64,000 bases of DNA, taken from positions 1-64,000 of the forward strand of contig JAEWAQ010000069.1 of assembly GCA_023391635.1 (NCBI GenBank), in the 5' to 3' direction. This DNA is from Bacillota bacterium (GTDB taxonomy: Bacteria > Bacillota > Bacilli > Paenibacillales > Paenibacillaceae). A program made the position numbers and the translations under genes. This document shows, in pieces, positions 50,448 to 59,316 of the stretch (its first letter is position 1; each line of letters starts with the position of its first letter). The notes under the pieces are model-generated. The model ran no database searches and was not told where the DNA came from. It saw nothing but the letters and a program-made list of their open reading frames with translations.

Positions 50448-52520
50448 GTGATTATGGAGCGCGTTGGCGTCATTACGGACGAAATCTCCGTTGATGTCGT
50501 GGAAGCGTTGACGTGGCTGCAGGAACAGGGGCTGCGGTATGCAGAAATCCGCATGGTGGACGGAGTGAATGTGGCGGAATTGAGCGACGGGCAGGCAGAT
50601 CGTATCCGCGAGGAGGCGAAGGCCCGGGGGATCCGCATTTCGGCGGTTGCTTCGCCAGTATTCAAATGCGCGCTTAATCCGGCGCGACCTGTTGCGGACG
50701 GGGACAGATTCGGGCAGCAGGAAGAGGGCCTGGAGGCGCATTTTGCGAAGCTGGAGCGGTTGATGGCCATCGCAAAGCGCCTGGGAACCGGGTATATCCG
50801 AATTTTCTCCTTCTGGCGTGAACAGGAGCCGTCGCTATTCGCGGAAGAAATCGCCGCTCATCTGGCGCGGGCGGCCAAGCTGGCGGAGCGGGAAAATCTG
50901 GTGCTGCTGCTGGAGAATGAACCGGTCACGAACGGCGGTTATGCGCAAGAGGTGGTCGAATTCGTGAAGCGCATCGGCTCGCCGTCGCTTTGTGCACTAT
51001 GGGATCCAGGCAACGAGATGCTGTTTCGCCGCGGACCGCACCCGCAAGCGCTGGAATCGATCCGGCCCTACATCGCCCATGTGCATCTCAAGGATGCGGC
51101 GGAGGACGACAACGGCGAATGGCGATATGTGCCGATTGGGCAAGGGCGGACGCCGTTCGCCGAACAAATGGTGCAGCTGGAAGAGGACGGTTATCGGGGG
51201 CTCTATGTGCTGGAAACGCATTACGTGCCGCCCGGCGGCACGAATCAGGACGGGACGCGCCAGTCGCTGGACGGATTGCTCCGCATTCTGCGCGAAGTTG
51301 AATCCCGGCTGAAGCCTGCGCTCGCGGACCAGACATCACAGACGCAGCCTACCGCGCCCTCGTATACGCAGCTTGCTTCGCCTTCACAGACGCTGCCTGC
51401 CCCGCCTTCACAGACGCAGCCTGCCTCGCCCCCGCAGTCGCAGCTTGCCCCGACTTCGGAGCCGCAAGCGCCCGCCGCCGCCAAGGCCAAAACTTGGGGG
51501 TTCGCCATCGTCGGCACCGGCATGATCGCCGAGTTCCATGCGAAGGCCATCGCGGGACTGACGAACGGGAGGCTGGCGGGCATCGCCGGAAGTTCCGAAG
51601 AGAAGGCGCGTTCGTTCGCCGACCAGATCGGCGCCGACTGCATGGCCGTGGGCGACTACAGCCGCTTGCTGGCTTCGCCGGAGATCGACATCGTCTGTGT
51701 CGCGACGCCGAGCGGAAGCCACTTCGCGATCGGCGTCGACGTTCTTCGGGCCGGAAAGCACTTGATCCTGGAGAAGCCGATGGCGATGACAGTGGAGGAG
51801 GCGGACGAACTGATCGCGCTGGCCGAAGGCAACAGCATGCGGCTGGCGGTCATCTCCCAGCGGCGGTTCGAACCGCCATATCAATTGGCCAAGCGCATGC
51901 TGGACGAGGGGCGACTTGGTCGGCTGCTATTCATAGAAGCGCAAACCCCGTTCTACCGCAGCCAAGCCTATTACGATTCGGCGGCATGGCGGGGCACGGT
52001 GGCGCAAGACGGCGGCGCGCTGATGAACCAGGCGATCCATCAGATCGATCTGATGCTGTGGTTCGCGGGGCCGTGCACATCGATCTTCGGCAAGACCGCG
52101 ACGCAAACCCATGACATGGAAGCGGAAGATATCGGCATTGCCCTGGCGACGTTCGCCTCTGGCGCCTATGGCGTCGTGACGGGTTCGACGAGCCTACTGC
52201 CGGGTTTTCCTCCAGCCGTCAAGCTATACGGGGAGCACGGCACCATCTGGATCGAAGGCAATCGGATCGCGCACTGGACGGTTCCCGGCATAGAAGCGCC
52301 GAGCGGGACGGACGAAGCTTCGCCGGAGGGAGGCAGCGATCCGAAGGCGATATCGCCGGTCAATCACCGGACGCAGATGGCCGATATGACGGAAGCGATC
52401 GCGTGCGGCCGGCCTCCGCTGGTCGGCGGCAAGGAAGGCCGCGAGGCGCTGCGCTTCATTCAGGCCGTCTACGATTCATCCCGGACGGGACAGGAAGTTC
52501 GGCTGATGTCCGAAGTTTAG
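50448..52520 (+). CDS. fusion of sugar-phosphate-isomerase-like TIM barrel and Gfo/Idh/MocA oxidoreductase
   Basis: A 690-residue two-domain enzyme. Residues 1-290 are an AP-endonuclease-2-type TIM barrel (RVGVITDEIS, 'LVLLLENEPVTNGGYAQ', 'AHVHLKDAAED'). A linker of five 8-residue Thr-Gln-Pro-Ala-Ser-Pro repeats (about 299-338) leads to a dehydrogenase at about 350-690 (FAIVGTGMIAEFHAKAI, 'LILEKPMAMTVEEADEL', GALMNQAIHQIDLMLWF). These activities are usually separate proteins, and both also occur separately at 60171-62999. The fusion could channel an isomerised sugar into oxidation or reduction. GTG 50448 or ATG 50454 may be used; AAGGGGGAA precedes both. Confidence 0.8.
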   Translation: MIMERVGVITDEISVDVVEALTWLQEQGLRYAEIRMVDGVNVAELSDGQADRIREEAKARGIRISAVASPVFKCALNPARPVADGDRFGQQEEGLEAHFAKLERLMAIAKRLGTGYIRIFSFWREQEPSLFAEEIAAHLARAAKLAERENLVLLLENEPVTNGGYAQEVVEFVKRIGSPSLCALWDPGNEMLFRRGPHPQALESIRPYIAHVHLKDAAEDDNGEWRYVPIGQGRTPFAEQMVQLEEDGYRGLYVLETHYVPPGGTNQDGTRQSLDGLLRILREVESRLKPALADQTSQTQPTAPSYTQLASPSQTLPAPPSQTQPASPPQSQLAPTSEPQAPAAAKAKTWGFAIVGTGMIAEFHAKAIAGLTNGRLAGIAGSSEEKARSFADQIGADCMAVGDYSRLLASPEIDIVCVATPSGSHFAIGVDVLRAGKHLILEKPMAMTVEEADELIALAEGNSMRLAVISQRRFEPPYQLAKRMLDEGRLGRLLFIEAQTPFYRSQAYYDSAAWRGTVAQDGGALMNQAIHQIDLMLWFAGPCTSIFGKTATQTHDMEAEDIGIALATFASGAYGVVTGSTSLLPGFPPAVKLYGEHGTIWIEGNRIAHWTVPGIEAPSGTDEASPEGGSDPKAISPVNHRTQMADMTEAIACGRPPLVGGKEGREALRFIQAVYDSSRTGQEVRLMSEV
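51342..51461 (+). repeat. 24-bp in-frame repeat in the fusion-protein linker
   Basis: Five 24-bp units starting at 51342, 51366, 51390, 51414 and 51438 encode variants of TQPASPSQ. They form the Pro/Gln-rich hinge between the two enzyme domains. Confidence 0.75.
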
Positions 52521-52534
52521 AACATATCGAAACA

Positions 52535-52581
52535 ATTCGGACGTTACACGGATTCGCAAAGGCCGATGCCGGCGGTAGACT
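52535..52581 (+). promoter_or_regulatory. shared regulon promoter, copy 2
   Basis: ATTCGGACGTTAC at 52535-52547, second half-site ATTCG at 52552-52556, and -10-like TAGACT at 52576. ATTCG-to-GTAGACT spacing is 40 bp. It precedes the permease operon. Confidence 0.55.
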
Positions 52582-52610
52582 GGGAGTAGTCTTCGACAAA
52601 ATCGAGAGAA

Positions 52611-53579
52611 ATGGTGATATGCATGAAGCGCAATAGGTTGCAATCCCGAGCGGTCTTGGGCCCAAAGCCGGGGAGATCGTTCTGGAAGCGGTGGGAATCC
52701 CCGCTCGAAGGTTATCTGTTTCTGTTACCGTGGTTAGTCGGCATCATCTCGTTGTTTTTGTGGCCGTTTTTCCAATCGCTCTACTTGTCGTTCACCCGGT
52801 ATTCGTTGCTCTCCGCGCCGGAATGGGTCGGATTGCGGAATTATACGACGATTTTTACAATCGACGATCTGTTCGTCCAATCCTTGAAGGTTACGTTCTC
52901 CTTCGTCTTGTTCACGGTGCCGCTGAAGCTGATCTTCTCCCTGTTCGTGGCGATGATGCTCAACCGGGACATCAAGGGCATCTCGGTGTACCGCACGATG
53001 ATTTATTTCCCTTCCCTGATCGGATCGAGCATGGCGGTCGCGGTGCTGTGGAAGAACCTGTTCGGAGCGGACGGATTGGTCAATCAGCTGCTCAAGCTGG
53101 TCGGAATTAACGGCCCGTCGTGGCTGGCGAATCCGGCTACGTCGCTGCCTACGCTCGGGCTGCTGGACGTCTGGCAATTCGGTTCCACGATGATCATCTT
53201 CCTGGCCGGACTGAAACAAATTCCGCGGGATCTGTACGAGGCTTCCTCCGTGGATGGCGCTACGAAGGTGAAGCAGTTTTTCCGGATTACGCTGCCGATG
53301 CTCTCTCCCGTCATCCTGTTCAACCTGGTGATGCAGACGATCGGCTCCTTCCAAACGTTTACCCAGGCGTTCGTCATCACGAGCGGCGGCCCGATCAATT
53401 CAACGTATATGTACGCTTTGTACTTGTACGAGAGAGCCTTTACCCGGTTCGAGATGGGCTACGCCTCGGCGCTGGCCTGGATTCTGCTTACGATCGTCGC
53501 CGTATTGACGATGTTCATCTTTTCCAGCACGAAATTATGGGTTCATTATGAAACCGAGACGGGAGGAGGCAAAAAATGA
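52611..53579 (+). CDS. sugar ABC transporter permease, MalF/UgpA type
   Basis: A 322-residue membrane protein with six predicted spans after a basic N-terminus; the first is YLFLLPWLVGIISLFLWPFF. The EAA loop is LYEASSVDGATKVKQFFRIT. The start may be ATG 52611 or ATG 52623, the latter with GGTGAT upstream. It overlaps the next permease by 4 bp. Its binding protein appears to be the one at 57940, encoded beyond the two-component system. Confidence 0.82.
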   Translation: MVICMKRNRLQSRAVLGPKPGRSFWKRWESPLEGYLFLLPWLVGIISLFLWPFFQSLYLSFTRYSLLSAPEWVGLRNYTTIFTIDDLFVQSLKVTFSFVLFTVPLKLIFSLFVAMMLNRDIKGISVYRTMIYFPSLIGSSMAVAVLWKNLFGADGLVNQLLKLVGINGPSWLANPATSLPTLGLLDVWQFGSTMIIFLAGLKQIPRDLYEASSVDGATKVKQFFRITLPMLSPVILFNLVMQTIGSFQTFTQAFVITSGGPINSTYMYALYLYERAFTRFEMGYASALAWILLTIVAVLTMFIFSSTKLWVHYETETGGGKK

Positions 53580-54421
53580 ATTTTCCTCTTGCTTGGCGGC
53601 AAAATGCATGGCTTCACCACCTGATTTTTACCGTCATCGGCCTGTTGATGATCTATCCGCTCGTCTGGTGGATTGGCGCTTCGTTCAAATCGAACGTGGA
53701 ACTGCTCTCGCCTTCCATGTTCCCGAAGGTGTGGCAATGGGAAAATTATACCGCAGGCTGGGTCGCCATTCCCAAATATACGTTTACCCACTTCTACGTC
53801 AATTCGTTCGTGCTTGTATTCGCCAAAATCATCTGCACGATCGTATCTTGCAGCTTGACCGCCTTCGCGTTCGCCAGACTGGACTTTCCGCTGCGTAATT
53901 TCTGGTTCGGCCTGCTGCTCATTACGCTCATGATTCCGGATCAGGTGATTCTCGTGCCGCAATACGTGCTGTTCAATTGGCTGGGTTGGATCAACAGCTA
54001 CTTGCCGCTCGTCGTTCCGAAGATGCTGGCGGTCGATGCGTTCTTCGTCTTCCTGCTCGTGCAGTTCATTCGCGGCATCTCGCGGGAATTGGACGAATCC
54101 GCGAAGATCGACGGTTGCTCCTGGTTCAGCATCTATTACAAGATCATCCTGCCGCTCACGAAGCCCGCGCTCGTGACCGTATTCATCTACAGCTTCATCT
54201 GGAACTGGAACAGCTTCTTCTCGAACTTGATCTACTTGAACTCGGTCGGCAAATACACGGTCATCCTGGCGCTGCGGCTGTTCATCGATACTCAGGGCAG
54301 CATGCCGTGGGGCCAACTGCTGGCCATGTCGCTGATCTCGATCATCCCGCCGACCATCGTGTTTTTCCTGGCGCAGAAGCACTTTGTGGAAGGTATTGCG
54401 ACGACCGGAATTAAAGGATAA
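53576..54421 (+). CDS. sugar ABC transporter permease, MalG/UgpE type
   Basis: A 281-residue membrane protein: 'LIFTVIGLLMIYPLVWWIGA' as first span, 'SRELDESAKIDGCSWFSIYY' as EAA-type loop, ending HFVEGIATTGIKG. ATG after GGAGGAGG, coupled with the previous gene. The sensor kinase follows 38 bp on, so permeases and signalling genes form one operon. Confidence 0.85.
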   Translation: MNFPLAWRQNAWLHHLIFTVIGLLMIYPLVWWIGASFKSNVELLSPSMFPKVWQWENYTAGWVAIPKYTFTHFYVNSFVLVFAKIICTIVSCSLTAFAFARLDFPLRNFWFGLLLITLMIPDQVILVPQYVLFNWLGWINSYLPLVVPKMLAVDAFFVFLLVQFIRGISRELDESAKIDGCSWFSIYYKIILPLTKPALVTVFIYSFIWNWNSFFSNLIYLNSVGKYTVILALRLFIDTQGSMPWGQLLAMSLISIIPPTIVFFLAQKHFVEGIATTGIKG

Positions 54422-54459
54422 GCTGGCTATATCCTTTCGACGTCAGGGGGAGTGCAAAG

Positions 54460-56271
54460 CTGAATCCCTTCAAAAAATACCGGGTCGACTACTTGCTGTT
54501 CATCAGCTTCTCGGGACTGATCATGCTGCTCTTGATCGTCATTATCGCCATTACTTACCGCTATACGTCCGGCGATTCGATTCGCAATACGTCTTATTAC
54601 CAGCAGAGTATGCTGAACCAGTTGAACAAGCAGATCGTCATGAAACTGAATGCCATCGAACAAGCTTCGCTGGCCGCTTCGCGAAATGTAAGCGTTCGAA
54701 GTTTGTTCGATGCGGAAGAGGATACGTACCTGGTCTACCAGCATGCGAAGACGGCGGCCGAATATTTGCGCAGCATCGTCTACAGCACGGACGTATTGGT
54801 ATCGATCGACCTGTATGCGAAGAAACCTTTGCCTGCGGAATATGAAGGAACGCCCGTGTACTTCAAAGATTTCGAGAGGATTCACGACGCCCATTGGCAG
54901 GAGATATTGGATAAGAATGATTTTGCTTGGCTGCCGGAGGATCAAGATCGCGCAGAAGAAGCGGCGGTGCCGGTCATTCGTTTTATCCGCAAAGTCCATG
55001 CGTTCAACGGGCAATTCGAATGCGTGCTGGTATTCAACGTGAAGTCGTCGGCGATCAGGCAGTTGATGCAAGGCGATGAAGATCAAGCCGGAGTTCGGCT
55101 GGCGGAGCGCGTCCTGCTCGATTCGGGCGGCAGAGCCGTCATCGGCACGGACCGGCTTGCCGCCAGTTCGCTAGGACTGGAGCAGTTGTACGGTGAAATA
55201 TACGCGGGGAAGAACCATTATGCGCACGTTCGATTCGACCAAGCATCGGCGAGAAAAGTGAACGACGCTCTCGTGGTATGGTCGCAGCTGAACGATCCGA
55301 ATTGGACGCTTGTCGAGATTACGCCGTGGAAGCAGATTACCGAAGGCAGCGTTCGGATCGCCTGGCTGCTGGCATGGATCGGGCTGTCCGCCATTATCGT
55401 CGCCTTGGGCGTTACCTTGGTCCTGTCCAGACAGTTCACGAGCCCGATTCGCATCCTGTGGCAAGCCATGAAGCGATTCGATGACACGCAGGTGCACAGT
55501 CGGGAGTCCGCGCTTCCGAAGGACTACCGCAACGAATTCGGCCATATGTTCAAAGTTTACGAGAACATGCTGGAGCGGATCCAGGCGTTGTACGATTCCT
55601 TGAAGAGCCGCTATATCCAGCAGAAGGAAGCCGAGATTCAGGCGCTGCAGGCAATGATCAATCCCCATTTTCTGTACAATACGCTGGATCAGGCCAACTG
55701 GATGGCGATCGAAGCCGGGCAGCATAACATTAGCAAAGTGCTGAAATTGATGGGCCAGATGTTCCGGATCGGTCTCTCGAAAGGGGATTACTTGATTCCG
55801 GTTTCCGAGGAGCTCGACTATGTTCGCTGTTATATCGAGTTGCAGCAAATTCGCTTTGGCGGCCAGATCGAATTCTCGATCGAGGTGCCGCAGTCGATGG
55901 AACATTTCTACATCCTGAAATTGACGCTGCAGCCCTTCGTCGAGAATGCCGTGATTCACGGGCTGCAGGAGCGGGAACATCTGAATGTGCGAATTCTCGC
56001 GGAGGAGACGCCGGAAGGCTTGCTGTTCACGGTTGCGGATGACGGCATGGGAATGGAGGAAGGCTGGCAAAGCAAAAGCGAAAGAAAGACGGGCGGCTAC
56101 GGCATCCGCAACGTTCAGGAAAGACTCGATGCGTATTTCCGCGCACCGTACGGCATCCGATTCGAAAGCGAAGCCGGCAAGGGGACGACGGCCGCGATCC
56201 TGCAGCCCAGAATATCCAACCTGACGGAGTGGAGGGACCAACATGTGGAAAATGGCAATGATCGACGATGA
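54460..56271 (+). CDS. membrane sensor histidine kinase, YesM type
   Basis: A 603-residue kinase. The first membrane span is near residues 11-35 (LLFISFSGLIMLLLIVIIAI), then an extracellular domain of about 250 residues. The second span follows at about 298-322 and then HAMP. HFLYNTLDQANWM near residue 402 holds the phosphorylated His, and the ATPase segment is VADDGMGMEEG. I place the start at CTG 54460 because GGGGGAG lies 6 bases upstream and the added LNPFKKYRVDY completes the cytosolic N-terminus; the alternative TTG 54493 has no ribosome site. It overlaps the regulator gene by 29 bp. Confidence 0.83.
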   Translation: MNPFKKYRVDYLLFISFSGLIMLLLIVIIAITYRYTSGDSIRNTSYYQQSMLNQLNKQIVMKLNAIEQASLAASRNVSVRSLFDAEEDTYLVYQHAKTAAEYLRSIVYSTDVLVSIDLYAKKPLPAEYEGTPVYFKDFERIHDAHWQEILDKNDFAWLPEDQDRAEEAAVPVIRFIRKVHAFNGQFECVLVFNVKSSAIRQLMQGDEDQAGVRLAERVLLDSGGRAVIGTDRLAASSLGLEQLYGEIYAGKNHYAHVRFDQASARKVNDALVVWSQLNDPNWTLVEITPWKQITEGSVRIAWLLAWIGLSAIIVALGVTLVLSRQFTSPIRILWQAMKRFDDTQVHSRESALPKDYRNEFGHMFKVYENMLERIQALYDSLKSRYIQQKEAEIQALQAMINPHFLYNTLDQANWMAIEAGQHNISKVLKLMGQMFRIGLSKGDYLIPVSEELDYVRCYIELQQIRFGGQIEFSIEVPQSMEHFYILKLTLQPFVENAVIHGLQEREHLNVRILAEETPEGLLFTVADDGMGMEEGWQSKSERKTGGYGIRNVQERLDAYFRAPYGIRFESEAGKGTTAAILQPRISNLTEWRDQHVENGNDRR

Positions 56272-57835
56272 TCCGAACGTGCTGCGCGTGATGAAAAAAA
56301 TCATGCCTTGGGAAGCATGCGACCTGGAATGGGTTGGAGAAGGGCGAAACGGACAACAAGGCCTCGAATTGATCCGTGCCGCCCAGCCGGATATCGTGAT
56401 CACGGATTTGTACATGCCGGTCCTGCACGGTCTCGATATGATCGAACAGCTGCGCAGCGAAGGCTACGGCGGCAAATTCGTCATTTTAAGCGGCTATTCC
56501 GACTTCGAATACGCCCGCAAGTCGGTGCGGTTCGGGGTCGACGATTACCTGCTCAAGCCGGTGACGGCTGACATGCTGCTGCAGGTCATCAGCAATGTCG
56601 TCAAGAAGCTTGGCGAGGAACGGCTCGAACGGGAGCGCCAGAATGATGCGAGCCGCAAGCTGCGAACCTACGAGCCTTTCGTGCTGAAGGAATGGCTCGC
56701 TTCGGTCGTCAACGGGACCTATCAAGAGAACATCTATCACGAACGGATCGTCCGGACGCAATCGGACGTCTGGTTGACCGGAAATTACGCCGTGCTGGCC
56801 ATCGATGCGGAAAGCAAGCAGCCGCAGGAGGAAATCGCCATCTCGGATTGGAAGCAACTGCGCTTCGCGATCGGCAATATCGTCGATGACGTCTTGCTGC
56901 AGCAGAGTTTGGAGACGACGTTCGTGCCTCTGCAATCCTGCATGGGGGCCGTCGTGATGCGGTTCGCCAAGGAATCGGACGAAGGGGAAGTCTTTCAGCA
57001 AATTCAACAGGTGACGGACACGATCGCGGATTGCGTGAAACGGTATTTAAAGACGGATGTCGTGATCGGGATCGGGCAGCTCAAGGACGATTGGAAGCGA
57101 GTCAACGAATCGGCCAGGGAGGCGGTTGCCGCTTTGCGGGTACAAGCGAAAGCTTACCAAACCGAGTTGAGCGAGCGGCATCTGAAGTTCTATCGCGATT
57201 TAAACCAGGCGATCAGCCAGTCGCAAAGCGAAAACGTGAAGGCATTGATTCTCGATTTTACAGCCTACTTGCACTCGGTTCGCTATGTCACACCGGCTTT
57301 CCTGCAGCAAACGGCGATGGAAATATGGACGCTGCTGGAATATGGTTTGTATTGTGCGGGCATCGTGGTCGAAGAAACGAGCTTCAAGCTGAAGCCGGAG
57401 CATTCCCACGATCGATTTATGACGGTTCAGCAGTTCGAAGACTGGTTGGGCAGGATCGTCGAACAGCTGACGGCAAGCAGCCAAATGAACGAAAACCTGA
57501 AGCATAGAGTCGTGGTGGATCAAGTCATCCACTATATCCATGAGCATTACGCAGAGGAGATCACGTTGGAAGAACTGGCGGACGTGGCCGCAATTTCGCG
57601 CAATTATTTGTGCCTGATCTTCAAGAGCGTGACCGGCGAAACCTATAATCAATTTCTGACGAGGGTGCGAATCGAGAAAGCCAAGGCCATGATTCTGGAA
57701 GGAAGATGGCTGGTGTACGAAATATCGGAGAAAGTCGGCTACAAAAATTTTCCGTATTTCAGCACCTTGTTCAAGAAAATGACGGGCTGCACGCCTTCGG
57801 AATTCGCGAAAGTAAAAAAAATCGTCCGGCATTAG
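56243..57835 (+). CDS. AraC-type response regulator, YesN type
   Basis: A 530-residue regulator. The receiver domain (WKMAMIDDDPNVLRVMKKIM, Asp near 54 in IVITDLYMPVLHG, KPVT) is followed by a long middle domain of about 280 residues as usual for YesN proteins. The C-terminal AraC domain contains LEELADVAAISRNYLCLIF, 'VYEISEKVGYKNFPYFSTLF' and GCTPSEF. ATG after GGAGGG. It probably binds the repeated element upstream of 50448, 52611 and 57940. Confidence 0.85.
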   Translation: MWKMAMIDDDPNVLRVMKKIMPWEACDLEWVGEGRNGQQGLELIRAAQPDIVITDLYMPVLHGLDMIEQLRSEGYGGKFVILSGYSDFEYARKSVRFGVDDYLLKPVTADMLLQVISNVVKKLGEERLERERQNDASRKLRTYEPFVLKEWLASVVNGTYQENIYHERIVRTQSDVWLTGNYAVLAIDAESKQPQEEIAISDWKQLRFAIGNIVDDVLLQQSLETTFVPLQSCMGAVVMRFAKESDEGEVFQQIQQVTDTIADCVKRYLKTDVVIGIGQLKDDWKRVNESAREAVAALRVQAKAYQTELSERHLKFYRDLNQAISQSQSENVKALILDFTAYLHSVRYVTPAFLQQTAMEIWTLLEYGLYCAGIVVEETSFKLKPEHSHDRFMTVQQFEDWLGRIVEQLTASSQMNENLKHRVVVDQVIHYIHEHYAEEITLEELADVAAISRNYLCLIFKSVTGETYNQFLTRVRIEKAKAMILEGRWLVYEISEKVGYKNFPYFSTLFKKMTGCTPSEFAKVKKIVRH

Positions 57836-57849
57836 AAGTTTACGAATGA

Positions 57850-57896
57850 ATTCGTATTTTTACCTTATATGCAATGATTTTCATGTAATGTAACAT
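57850..57896 (+). promoter_or_regulatory. shared regulon promoter, copy 3
   Basis: ATTCGTATTTTTAC at 57850-57863, half-site-like ATATG at 57867, and -10-like TAACAT at 57891. ATTCG-to-GTAACAT spacing is again 40 bp. ATTCGTA also pairs with TACGAAT just upstream (57841-57847), giving a short hairpin after the regulator gene. Confidence 0.5.
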
Positions 57897-57939
57897 TCTA
57901 CTCGCAGGCAAATATACGCAACTTGGAGGATGAGCGAGC

Positions 57940-59286
57940 ATGAAACGATTTAAGGGTGTCGTGGCAATCCTGTTAGGCATCGGATTGGCTCTGTTTGCGG
58001 CGGCGTGCAGCAGCAAGGACGGAGGGACCAATGGGGACATGGCCGGTGCGGTATCGTCGAACGCTGCCGGGGCGTCTGCCTCCGCTTCTGCTTCCGGCAG
58101 CGCTAAAGAGCCGGAGAAAGATGTCAAGCTGAGAATTGCCTGGTGGGGTTCCCAGTCCCGGCACGATGCGACGATCCGTGCGTTGGACGCTTACACGGAG
58201 AAGCATCCGAAGATTACGTTCGAGCCGGAATACGCCGGGTTTGACGCTTATTTCGATAAGTTGGCGACGGTGGCGGCAGCCCGGAACGCGCCGGACGTCA
58301 TTCAGATGGATATTGCCTATCTGAAGCAGTACGTGGAGAACGGCCAACTGCTGGAATTGACCGGGGTCGATACGTCCCACATCAATCCCGGCTTGCTGGA
58401 ATCCGGCATGCTGGACGGCAAACTGTATGCCATCCCGCTGGGCGACAATGTCAAGGGAATGGCCTACAACAAAGTGATGGTGGACAAGATCGGCATCAAA
58501 CCCCCGTCCGACGGATGGACTTGGGAAGATTACTTCCAGTTCGGCAGGGACGCGAAGGCGAAGCTCGGCGCCGACGTGTATCCATTGGTCGATTCGACGA
58601 ACTCGAACAGCCTGTACAACATGTATCAAGTCAGCCATGGCAAGGGTGATGTCGTATCGAGCGACGGCCACTTCAATCTGGACCGCGATACGTTCCTTGA
58701 ATTTCAATCTACGTTCGTCCAATTGCGTAAGGAAGGCGTCGTCCCGCCCGCAGAGCTGTCCGTTACGCATAAGAAGTTCGATCCGCAGAACGATCTGATG
58801 GCCAAGGGCGTCATGTTGATCCAGGATATCTATGCCGCGCAAGCGACTTCCGTAGACAGCATGAACCCGGGCAATTTCGCGCTGGTTACGATCCCCAAGG
58901 GCGTTCAAAAGGGCGGTTGGATTACGCCGTCGATGTTCTGGAGCATCAGCGCGAATTCCGAACATGCCGAACAAGGGCAGCAATTCATCGATTGGTTCGT
59001 GAACGACCTGGATGCCGGAAAGATCCTGGGTACGAGCAGAGGCATCCCGGTATCGAGCGTTGTGCTGGATGGCTTGCTGCCGGATATGAAGGACGCGGAC
59101 AAGATGGCATTGGATTTGCTTGAAGTCGGTTCCGTGGATGCTCCTTTGATTCCGACCAATCCGGGGCGCTGGAACGGCTGGCTCGAGAAAGATTACGTTA
59201 CGGTGACGGAGAAGCTGATGTTCGGCAAGACGACACCGGAAGAAGCATACGACGAATTGGTGAAGCTGGCCAAGCAATACCAATAA
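57940..59286 (+). CDS. sugar ABC transporter substrate-binding lipoprotein
   Basis: A 448-residue binding protein. The signal (MKRFKGVVAILLGIGLALF) ends in the lipobox AAAC, and a Gly/Ala/Ser linker follows. The domain starts LRIAWWGSQSRHDATIRALD and includes YAIPLGDNVKGMAYNKVMVD. It likely delivers sugar to the permeases at 52611-54421, since no other binding protein of this operon is present. GGAGG precedes the ATG. Followed directly by the amidohydrolase gene. Confidence 0.85.
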   Translation: MKRFKGVVAILLGIGLALFAAACSSKDGGTNGDMAGAVSSNAAGASASASASGSAKEPEKDVKLRIAWWGSQSRHDATIRALDAYTEKHPKITFEPEYAGFDAYFDKLATVAAARNAPDVIQMDIAYLKQYVENGQLLELTGVDTSHINPGLLESGMLDGKLYAIPLGDNVKGMAYNKVMVDKIGIKPPSDGWTWEDYFQFGRDAKAKLGADVYPLVDSTNSNSLYNMYQVSHGKGDVVSSDGHFNLDRDTFLEFQSTFVQLRKEGVVPPAELSVTHKKFDPQNDLMAKGVMLIQDIYAAQATSVDSMNPGNFALVTIPKGVQKGGWITPSMFWSISANSEHAEQGQQFIDWFVNDLDAGKILGTSRGIPVSSVVLDGLLPDMKDADKMALDLLEVGSVDAPLIPTNPGRWNGWLEKDYVTVTEKLMFGKTTPEEAYDELVKLAKQYQ

Positions 59287-59316
59287 TTCGATCAGCACCA
59301 ATAGGAGTGGAGCAGC

